From Patescibacteria group bacterium (lineage in GTDB: Bacteria; Patescibacteriota; Patescibacteriia; WFTA01; S139-112), in assembly GCA_015485715.1 (NCBI GenBank), contig WFTA01000010.1, positions 1-8,872 on the forward strand: a stretch of 8,872 nt of DNA, given 5' to 3'. Both the position numbers and the translations under genes were made by a program. The stretch's first letter is position 1. The number at the start of each line of letters is the position of its first letter. Below the pieces are notes generated by a model. It worked only from the letters and a program-made list of their open reading frames with translations. It was not told where the DNA came from and did not search any database. Below are positions 1-5,243 of the stretch, piece by piece.

Positions 1-2
1 TT

Positions 3-89
3 ATCCAAACACCTTCTATAGATATACATTATCCAACAACTATAAGAATAATTATAAAAAGTATTGAAATAATGATTTTTTTCATCTAA
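3..89 (+). CDS. possible 3' end of an upstream gene (partial)
   Basis: This frame is open from the left edge to a TAA at 87-89. It would encode about 28 residues that are mostly Ile, Thr, Lys and Phe and end in a hydrophobic stretch. A second frame is also open from the edge, to a TGA at 65-67, so the choice is not secure. In DNA this AT-rich, short open stretches occur by chance. No family can be assigned. It is listed because the next gene starts only 32 bases later on the same strand, as expected if an upstream gene ends here. Confidence 0.2.
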   Translation: MQTPSIDIHYPTTIRIIIKSIEIMIFFI

Positions 90-121
90 TATTAAAGAGG
101 GTATAAATTAAATTAAAAAAT

Positions 122-532
122 ATGATAGATATTGGTTATCTTTTGTCTGCAGACTATCTTTTTAACATGAATCCGGGTAAAATTGTTCCTATATATTTTA
201 AATACCTAACACCAGTATTTGTAGTCTTTATTATAATTGGATTTATCTTCAGAAAACTCACTCATAAACAAAAACTGGCACCAGATAAAAAACTTATGAC
301 AAAGCTTTCCAATTTCTTTATTTGGATGGGTGCTCTAGCTCTTTTGTATATATTTTTCAGGCAGGAATATGTTTATTTTTTTTCAGCTCCATTTTGGATG
401 ATTATATGGCTTATAAGCTTTCTGGTGTGGGGTGGTTTTATTTTAAGATATAATTTCAAAGTTAGGCCAGAAATGATACAAAAAATCAAGGAAAAACAAA
501 CAAAAGAAAAATACCTTCCTAAAAAATCATAA
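122..532 (+). CDS. small three-helix membrane protein, unknown function
   Basis: This is a 136-residue protein I do not recognise as a named family. Three hydrophobic segments are visible at about residues 27-44, 64-80 and 88-108. The first loop (44-62) and the C-terminal tail (110-136) are strongly basic, which under the positive-inside rule puts both in the cytoplasm. There is no signal-peptide cleavage motif and no obvious catalytic motif. The ATG at 122 is the first usual start after an in-frame stop at 104. The purine-rich AGAGGG at about 95-100 is too far upstream to be a normal ribosome site for it; an ATT at 107 would be better spaced but is a very rare start. The gene ends 7 bases before yraN, so co-transcription is likely. 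A role at the membrane is all that can be inferred. Confidence 0.8.
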   Translation: MIDIGYLLSADYLFNMNPGKIVPIYFKYLTPVFVVFIIIGFIFRKLTHKQKLAPDKKLMTKLSNFFIWMGALALLYIFFRQEYVYFFSAPFWMIIWLISFLVWGGFILRYNFKVRPEMIQKIKEKQTKEKYLPKKS

Positions 533-539
533 TTTCTTC

Positions 540-905
540 ATGAATTCTAGAAAAATAGGACAAATAGGAGAACAAATAGCTCAAGATTACTTGAAAAAAC
601 GCCATTACTCCATATTAACCACTCACTGGCAAAAAAGAAGTGGGGAAATAGATATTATAGCTTTTGATAACAAGACACAAGAGACTGTATTTGTAGAAGT
701 AAAAACATCTTCTTCTCTGGAATTTGGTTTTCCAGAAGAAAAGGTAAATACCGCTAAAATAAGAAAAATCCTAAAAACAGCACTTTTTTATATAAATGAA
801 TATCAAAATGTTAAAAAATGGAGAATTGATGTAATAAGTATTCTAATCAATACTTCTTCCCAAAAAGCCAAAATCAAACATTATAAAAACATATCTATTG
901 GTTAA
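540..905 (+). CDS. yraN: YraN / UPF0102 family nuclease-fold protein
   Basis: A 121-residue protein with the hallmarks and usual length of the YraN (UPF0102) family. An N-terminal GQIGEQIAQDYL helix (residues 7-18) is followed by RSGEIDIIA (33-41) and VFVEVKT (50-56). E11, D38, E53 and K55 match the restriction-endonuclease-like (PD-ExK, Holliday-junction resolvase-like) active-site pattern. The family is widespread and its exact substrate is not established; a DNA repair or recombination role is usually suggested from the fold. The C-terminal part (about 65-121) is less conserved and has no extra domain. The gene starts 7 bases after the membrane-protein gene with no Shine-Dalgarno sequence, so it is probably translated from the same message. 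Its stop is followed within about 10 bases by two DnaA-box-like sequences. Confidence 0.93.
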   Translation: MNSRKIGQIGEQIAQDYLKKRHYSILTTHWQKRSGEIDIIAFDNKTQETVFVEVKTSSSLEFGFPEEKVNTAKIRKILKTALFYINEYQNVKKWRIDVISILINTSSQKAKIKHYKNISIG

Positions 906-913
906 TTTATAGA

Positions 914-934
914 TTAATCCACAGTTTATCAACA
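914..934. promoter_or_regulatory. pair of DnaA-box-like 9-mers next to an AT-rich tract
   Basis: TAATCCACA at 915-923 and TTATCAACA at 926-934 each differ by one base from the DnaA box TTATCCACA. They lie in the same orientation, 2 bp apart. They are followed by about 50 bp of nearly pure A/T (935-985) and lie just outside yraN. This could be a DnaA-binding site, for regulation or replication, or a chance match in AT-rich DNA. I see no larger cluster and no neighbouring dnaA or dnaN gene, so an origin is not claimed. Confidence 0.25.
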
Positions 935-1037
935 AAATTAAAAAGAATAATTTTTAAATTTATGATAAGATTATAAACTATACAAACACCGTTCTTTGCA
1001 GAAAATAAACACTCTGAAACAGCAGAATCCGAAAACA

Positions 1038-1250
1038 AAAACAAACAGAAGTGCAGCTCGCGCTCCAAAATACAAGCACGGGAGTGCGGGCGGGATGGTA
1101 GTATGCTTGTCCTTAACAAAAAAGTTGAGGATAAACTGCTGCTTTTCCATGCACTTCCTTGTTTGTTTGAATGGGGCGCGATAACCATCCAAAGGTCATC
1201 GCACGCCCTGAGGCCAAAATAGCCTCAAGCGGCTGATACGGATGAATCAG
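1038..1250 (+). ncRNA. structured RNA with an H-type pseudoknot, no recognised family
   Basis: This part of the 361-base gap between yraN and the Ig-like gene is about 50% G+C in an AT-rich window and has no credible reading frame. It folds by eye as follows. An enclosing stem pairs 1039-1048 with 1157-1168 (small bulge) and continues as AAGTGCA 1049-1055 with 1150-1156. Inside, an 11-bp stem pairs 1056-1066 with 1081-1091. Its loop bases ACAAGCA (1072-1078) pair with TGCTTGT (1104-1110), giving an H-type pseudoknot. A 7-bp hairpin at 1111-1130 has a six-A loop. Outside the enclosing stem are a long hairpin 1172-1210 (loop 1187-1193), a 6-bp hairpin 1209-1227 and a 5-bp hairpin 1233-1250. G-U wobbles (1058-1089, 1062-1085, 1114-1127, 1173-1209) become A-C mismatches on the other strand, so the RNA is read on +. 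I looked for tmRNA, RNase P, SRP and common riboswitch signatures and found none. No uridine tract follows, so it may be the leader of the next gene. The ends are uncertain. Confidence 0.6.
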
Positions 1251-1266
1251 AATTAAACTCAAATTT

Positions 1267-2940
1267 ATGAAAATTATTAATTTTCTTTCCTCTCTTTTAA
1301 GAAATAAAAAGGTATTTTTAGGATTAGTTATATTTATAGCAACTTTATTCCTTTTAAACCCTCTTCAAACAAATTCAAAAGTACCTGAAGATATCCTCAC
1401 TCCCCCTACAATCATTTCTCCATCACAAAATCAAATTACAACCAACTCAACCCTTGTTATTGAGGGTGTTGTATACAATAATTCAAAAGTAGACGTCTAC
1501 ATAGACGGAAAACTAGCTGGTAGAGCAAAAGTAAAAAATGGTCCTCAGGGAATTGCTAGCTGGTCTTTTGTACCATCAAAGCTTTCTATAGGATTTCACA
1601 CCGTCTATGCTGTATCTAGAAGTGAAAATGAAGTATTTTCGAGCAAACCTTCAAATAAAATTAAATTTCAGGTAAAGCATGAGGTTCCTGCACCTATTCT
1701 TTTTGATCCTGTAATTCAAGGTAAAAATTATAAAAAACCTGTTATCAGAGGGTTGGCAAAATCAAATTTATGGATTGAAGTATATATAGACGGTAAATTA
1801 AATGGGAGATTTAAGACCCCAGATCATCCTTCAAAAACAGCAAGCTTTACTTATAAACCATTTCTTGATTTAAAACCTGGATGGCACAGTATAAAAGTAA
1901 GAGCTAGAGAAGGAGATGGGAGAGTGAGCAGATTTTCAAGACCTGTTTTATTCGAAATAAGAGAAAACATAAGCAAAACTGTTGACTTAGCGCCCCAGCT
2001 GACAGAAACTCCACACCCCAGACCAACTAATGTATCTGCACCGACTCTACTTAAACCTGAAACAAAAAAAGTCTTAAAAACAGGAAACATACTTATTGAG
2101 GGTCTTGCTTGGGATGAAGAGATAGAAATATATATAAATAATAAATTCTTTGGGTACGCTAAAACACTCAAACATCCTAATGGTATAGTAAGTTTTGCCT
2201 ACAAACCTCCTTTTAATTTACAACCTGATGACTATCAGGTGTATGCTATAGCAAAAAACAACAAAGGACAAAAAAGTAGTAAATCTAACACTATACATTT
2301 TATTATCAAACCCCAGTCTCCTTATCCCATTATAACTCCCCAAGGTATAGTTTTAGCAAAATCAAGTGTTGTAAAATCAACGACAACATACGCAACCACA
2401 ACAACTCCTGTTTCTGGTCCCGAGAAAATAAAAGGGGGGGAAAAGAACACAGTGATAGAAAAAGACAATGATAAACAAAAAGCAGACAACAAAGATATAA
2501 TAGATGAAACAAAAGATGATCAAGACAAAAATGAATTAATAGAAAAAAATGACGATACAATAGTAGATGATAATAAACTTTCTACAGGAACAGTGGAAGA
2601 AAAAACAAGAAAAAACAAAACCGCTGTTATTATAGCTATCATAGCTATAATTATTATAGGAATAATCAGCTGGTTGACAAGCAAAGAAAGAGTGGAAGAA
2701 CTCGAAGAAAAGAAATCCGAAGAAAAACCCCAAAAAAATAAAACAGACGAAGATAAAGAAAAAAACAAAAAAGATGATAACAATAAACACCAGTCATCGA
2801 ACACACAACAAACACCTCAAGAAAGCCAAGAACCCGCAAACACAGATGACAAAGACCAATCCTCAAAAAAACAAGATTCTGACAACCAAAAATGGCAGGA
2901 AGAACCTGTAGAAACACCTCCACCACCACCATCGATATAA
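1267..2940 (+). CDS. membrane-anchored surface protein with three Ig-like repeats
   Basis: A 557-residue protein, probably exposed on the cell surface. A basic N-terminus and hydrophobic segment (about residues 15-31) act as signal anchor or signal peptide. Three tandem Ig-like beta-sandwich repeats follow at about 46-136, 141-231 and 257-347. Each contains a version of VYIDGK..G..K, then an aromatic strand (SFTYKP-like) and an L..G.H.V.A ending. A Thr/Ser-rich and charged linker (350-450) leads to a second membrane helix, VIIAIIAIIIIGIISWL, at 454-470. The last 87 residues are very rich in Lys, Glu, Asp, Asn and Gln and end in five prolines, Ser, Ile. With an N-in start this puts the Ig repeats outside and the charged tail inside. 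No enzyme motif is seen; adhesion or envelope scaffolding is inference. The ATG at 1267 has no Shine-Dalgarno sequence and follows the structured RNA by 16 bases. Two terminators follow the stop. A run of seven G occurs in the linker. Confidence 0.85.
   Translation: MKIINFLSSLLRNKKVFLGLVIFIATLFLLNPLQTNSKVPEDILTPPTIISPSQNQITTNSTLVIEGVVYNNSKVDVYIDGKLAGRAKVKNGPQGIASWSFVPSKLSIGFHTVYAVSRSENEVFSSKPSNKIKFQVKHEVPAPILFDPVIQGKNYKKPVIRGLAKSNLWIEVYIDGKLNGRFKTPDHPSKTASFTYKPFLDLKPGWHSIKVRAREGDGRVSRFSRPVLFEIRENISKTVDLAPQLTETPHPRPTNVSAPTLLKPETKKVLKTGNILIEGLAWDEEIEIYINNKFFGYAKTLKHPNGIVSFAYKPPFNLQPDDYQVYAIAKNNKGQKSSKSNTIHFIIKPQSPYPIITPQGIVLAKSSVVKSTTTYATTTTPVSGPEKIKGGEKNTVIEKDNDKQKADNKDIIDETKDDQDKNELIEKNDDTIVDDNKLSTGTVEEKTRKNKTAVIIAIIAIIIIGIISWLTSKERVEELEEKKSEEKPQKNKTDEDKEKNKKDDNNKHQSSNTQQTPQESQEPANTDDKDQSSKKQDSDNQKWQEEPVETPPPPPSI
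2434..2440 (+). repeat. run of seven G inside the surface-protein gene
   Basis: A G7 homopolymer flanked by A runs lies in the codons for the linker between the third Ig repeat and the C-terminal membrane helix (residues 390-392, Gly-Gly-Glu). Loss of one G brings a TGA within a few codons, and gain of one G brings a TGA after about a dozen codons. Either change would remove the membrane helix and charged tail. The frame is open as sequenced. Seven is short for a phase-variation tract, so the role is only possible. Confidence 0.35.
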
Positions 2941-2957
2941 TATTACTTAGATCACAA

Positions 2958-2991
2958 AAACAGGGGTTTTTCACCCCTGTTTGATTTATTT
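2958..2991 (+). terminator. intrinsic terminator after the surface-protein gene
   Basis: A perfect 10-bp stem (AAACAGGGGT at 2958-2967 with ACCCCTGTTT at 2973-2982) closes a 5-base loop at 2968-2972 and is followed by a T-rich tail at 2984-2993. It begins 17 bases after the stop codon. An A run lies on the 5' side, so it could also work, less well, for transcripts from the other strand. Confidence 0.88.
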
Positions 2992-3016
2992 TTCAAAATA
3001 ATATATAATAAAATAT

Positions 3017-3041
3017 AGGTGTGGTTTTTCCACACCTTTTT
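3017..3041 (+). terminator. second tandem intrinsic terminator
   Basis: An 8-bp stem (AGGTGTGG at 3017-3024 with CCACACCT at 3030-3037) closes a TTTTT loop and runs directly into a T5 tract at 3037-3041. It lies 34 bases after the first terminator and uses the same kind of loop. Together the two insulate nusA from upstream transcription. Confidence 0.85.
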
Positions 3042-3043
3042 AG

Positions 3044-3070
3044 TTGATATTAAAATTAACAGAGTATAGC
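3044..3070 (+). promoter_or_regulatory. candidate promoter for the nusA operon
   Basis: TTGATA at 3044-3049 resembles a -35 box, and TATAGC at 3065-3070 could be a -10 box. The 15-bp spacer is shorter than the usual 17. Position supports the call: it lies directly after two terminators and just before nusA, so transcription must restart here. A 5-bp inverted repeat (CAGAG/CTCTG, 3060-3074) overlaps the -10 region and could be an operator or a short leader hairpin. Confidence 0.4.
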
Positions 3071-3085
3071 TCTGATTAAGATAAT

Positions 3086-4432
3086 ATGTTTGATTTACAA
3101 GGTGTCAAAAATGCAATAAAAATACTTGCAAGCGACAAAAAAATACCTGAAGAATCAATAATAGAGGCAATCAAATCTGCACTTGCTTCTGCTTACAGAA
3201 AAGATTTTGGAAACAAACAGCAAAATCTTGAGGTAGATATTAATTTTGATACAGGAGAAATGCAAATCAGAGATGTAAAAACTGTAGTAAGCGATGAAAT
3301 ATACGAAAAATACCTTCAGGAACAAAAAGATAAAGAAGAAGGGAAAAAAATAGAAAAAGAAAAAACAGAAGATGAGGTAAGATTTAACCCCAAGACAATG
3401 ATTGCTTTATCTGAAGCTAAAAAAGAAAATCCTGATATAAAAGAAGGAGACCAGCTTATTAGAAAACTGGAAATACCGGGAGATTTTGGAAGAGTTGCTG
3501 CTCAAACTGCTAAACAGGTTATTATCCAAAAAATAAGAGAAGCAGAAAGACATCAAATTTATCTTCAATTTAAAGAAAAAGAAGGGCAACTGATAACAGG
3601 AATGGTGCAAAGAATAGAGAGGAACGCAGTGCTAATAGACATAGATAGAAACACAGCTATTCTGCCAAAAACAGAACAAATACCAACAGAAAGATATAAT
3701 ATAGGAGAAAGAATGAAATTTTATATCAAAGAAGTAAATCTGGCACCCAAAGGACCTGAGATAATTTTATCAAGAAAAGACCCTGAAATGATAAAGCAAT
3801 TATTTATATCTGAAGTCCCTGAGATATCCTCAGGAATTGTAGAAATCAAGTCTATAGCAAGAGAAGCAGGATCAAGGACTAAAATTGCTGTATCAGCAAA
3901 CGATGAAAATATAGATCCTATAGGGGCTTGTATAGGACAAAGAGGATCACGTATTCAAACTATAATAGCAGAACTTGGAGGGTTTGAGAAAATAGATGTA
4001 GTAGAATACTCAGACGATCCCGCTAAATACGTACTTAATGCTCTTTCCCCAGCTCAGGTAAACAGGGTAGAAGTAAGTTTGGATGACAAACATGCTAAAG
4101 CTTTTGTATCTGAAAACCAACTGTCACTTGCAATAGGAAGAAATGGGCAAAATGTAAGACTTGCAGCCAATCTAACCGGATATAAAATAGACATTATAGA
4201 AGAACAAAGTGGTAAACTTCAAATGAGCAGCTATCAGGATCAGGAAGAACTTAAAGATGAAGAAGATGAAAACAACAAAGAATCTGATGAAGCAAAGGAA
4301 GATGGAAATAATAAAAATGAAGAACAAGTACAAGACAAATCAAATACAGAGGAAGAAAACAAAAAAGACAATAGTAAAGACAATAACAATAAAGATGAAA
4401 ATGTAAAAAATAACAGTACAGAAGAAGATTAA
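3086..4432 (+). CDS. nusA: transcription termination/antitermination factor NusA
   Basis: A 448-residue NusA, the RNA-polymerase-bound factor that controls pausing, termination and antitermination. The N-terminal RNAP-binding domain spans about 1-155 and ends with the typical DFGRVAAQTAKQVIIQKIREAER block (133-155). The S1 domain is at about 166-232. KH1 has the GxxG motif in IGACIGQRGSR (279-289), and KH2 has it in LSLAIGRNGQNVRLAA (346-361). The protein then ends in a tail (372-448) made almost only of Asp, Glu, Asn, Lys and Ser. A Lys/Glu-rich insertion at about 73-98 interrupts the N-terminal domain compared with classic NusA. The usual partners rimP, ylxR and infB are not next to it. The ATG at 3086 lacks a clear Shine-Dalgarno sequence, but the N-terminus aligns with the family. 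It probably starts the operon with plsC 55 bases downstream. Confidence 0.97.
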   Translation: MFDLQGVKNAIKILASDKKIPEESIIEAIKSALASAYRKDFGNKQQNLEVDINFDTGEMQIRDVKTVVSDEIYEKYLQEQKDKEEGKKIEKEKTEDEVRFNPKTMIALSEAKKENPDIKEGDQLIRKLEIPGDFGRVAAQTAKQVIIQKIREAERHQIYLQFKEKEGQLITGMVQRIERNAVLIDIDRNTAILPKTEQIPTERYNIGERMKFYIKEVNLAPKGPEIILSRKDPEMIKQLFISEVPEISSGIVEIKSIAREAGSRTKIAVSANDENIDPIGACIGQRGSRIQTIIAELGGFEKIDVVEYSDDPAKYVLNALSPAQVNRVEVSLDDKHAKAFVSENQLSLAIGRNGQNVRLAANLTGYKIDIIEEQSGKLQMSSYQDQEELKDEEDENNKESDEAKEDGNNKNEEQVQDKSNTEEENKKDNSKDNNNKDENVKNNSTEED

Positions 4433-4479
4433 GAAAATAAAAAATAATTCTCCTATCTTAATAAACTTCCAAAATTAAA

Positions 4480-4485
4480 AGGAGG
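4480..4485 (+). promoter_or_regulatory. strong Shine-Dalgarno sequence for plsC at unusually short spacing
   Basis: AGGAGG at 4480-4485, within AAAAGGAGG, is the only full Shine-Dalgarno sequence seen before any gene in this window. Only two bases separate it from the ATG at 4488, much closer than the usual 5-9. No better-placed ATG, GTG or TTG follows before the conserved region, so the start is kept. Confidence 0.65.
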
Positions 4486-4487
4486 TT

Positions 4488-5243
4488 ATGATAACATATT
4501 CTATTACAAGATATACTATAATTTACAATATAAAAAAGTTTCTTATAGATAAAATACAGGGAATTGAAAACTTTAAAAATATTAATCCGCCTTTTCTGGT
4601 AATCTCAAACCATATATCTCAAATAGATCCTCTACTGATTATAGGAGCGTTGCTTGACAGGTATAATAAACAAAAAATACATTTTATAGCCAACAAAGGA
4701 AGTTATAGTAAATTCTTTGAGCGTTTTATAGCTGGCAGATGGGCAGGATGTATACTTATTGATTTTAATAAGTTATCTCAAAGCAGAAGAGATATTTTAT
4801 CAAAAGCAGATAAAATCATTAAGGAGAAAAAGGGAATTGTAGCCATATTCCCTGAAGGAGAAAGAGTACCCGATGGAGACAATTTACTTATGGGTAAAAC
4901 AGGTGCTGTCAGGCTTACTCTGCAAAATAAAATACCCATTCTACCAATTGGCATTTATACAAAAGGAGAAAAACATGTCATAATAAAAGGGAGGAAAAGA
5001 TCAAGGATACAGGAATTGATAAAGTTTTATATTCAAAACAGAGGGAAAATATACAATAAAATAATAATTGGAAAACCTATTAATATATACAATTTTTGGG
5101 AAAGCAACTGCAATATTACCTATACAAATCTGAGAATGCTAACTTCGAGGGTTATGAAAGTTTTTTCAATACTATCCAACAAACACTATACACATTATCG
5201 CCCTGATTATATATTACCTAATCCAATTAATAATGATTTATGA
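4488..5243 (+). CDS. plsC: 1-acyl-sn-glycerol-3-phosphate acyltransferase (PlsC family)
   Basis: A 251-residue member of the PlsC/LPLAT acyltransferase family. These enzymes transfer an acyl chain to lysophosphatidic acid at the membrane to make phosphatidic acid, the precursor of phospholipids. The catalytic HX4D motif is seen as NHISQIDP (H42 and D47). The phosphate-binding FPEGER block is at 121-126, and KTGAVRLTLQNKIPILPIG at 137-155 matches the later conserved blocks. The N-terminus (about 1-40) is moderately hydrophobic, with no clear full-length membrane helix. The C-terminus beyond about 205 is divergent. The substrate cannot be read from sequence, and a lysophospholipid acyltransferase of another specificity is possible. 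The stop TGA overlaps the nfo start (ATGA), which suggests translational coupling. Confidence 0.9.
   Translation: MITYSITRYTIIYNIKKFLIDKIQGIENFKNINPPFLVISNHISQIDPLLIIGALLDRYNKQKIHFIANKGSYSKFFERFIAGRWAGCILIDFNKLSQSRRDILSKADKIIKEKKGIVAIFPEGERVPDGDNLLMGKTGAVRLTLQNKIPILPIGIYTKGEKHVIIKGRKRSRIQELIKFYIQNRGKIYNKIIIGKPINIYNFWESNCNITYTNLRMLTSRVMKVFSILSNKHYTHYRPDYILPNPINNDL

Noticed and set aside
901..934. Minus-strand promoter (TTGTTG, 18 bp, TATAAA) reading back into yraN
   Set aside because: The match is fair, but no minus-strand gene lies downstream, and such matches are common in AT-rich DNA.
907..1192. Reading frames on both strands across the non-coding gap (62-93 residues)
   Set aside because: They show no family resemblance, have Cys/Ser/Phe-rich random-looking composition and no ribosome site, and overlap a region that pairs extensively as RNA.
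1038..1250. tmRNA, RNase P RNA or SRP RNA
   Set aside because: No TTCGA-type T-loop and acceptor end, no tag frame, no GAGGAAAGTC or ACAGAA block, and no SRP GGAA-loop core was found on either strand.
1038..1250. Hammerhead ribozyme or TPP riboswitch suggested by CTGAT and CTGAGGC words near the 3' end
   Set aside because: The hammerhead core CTGATGA with GAAA is absent, and the TPP signature pair is not present in the right order.
1038..1250. Guide-like RNA of an IscB/TnpB transposon
   Set aside because: The pseudoknot would fit, but no IscB, TnpB or transposase gene and no element ends are in the window.
1849..2171. Minus-strand reading frames inside the surface protein, nusA and PBP genes
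   Set aside because: They are mirror frames of strong + strand genes, rich in Ser, Leu and Phe, with no motif of their own.
4433..4487. Terminator between nusA and plsC
   Set aside because: No stable hairpin with a T tract is seen in the 55-base gap.
5241..5243. TGA read as glycine (genetic code 25)
   Set aside because: No in-frame TGA occurs inside the long genes, including the 925 codons of the PBP. The plsC TGA fits a normal stop overlapping the nfo start.
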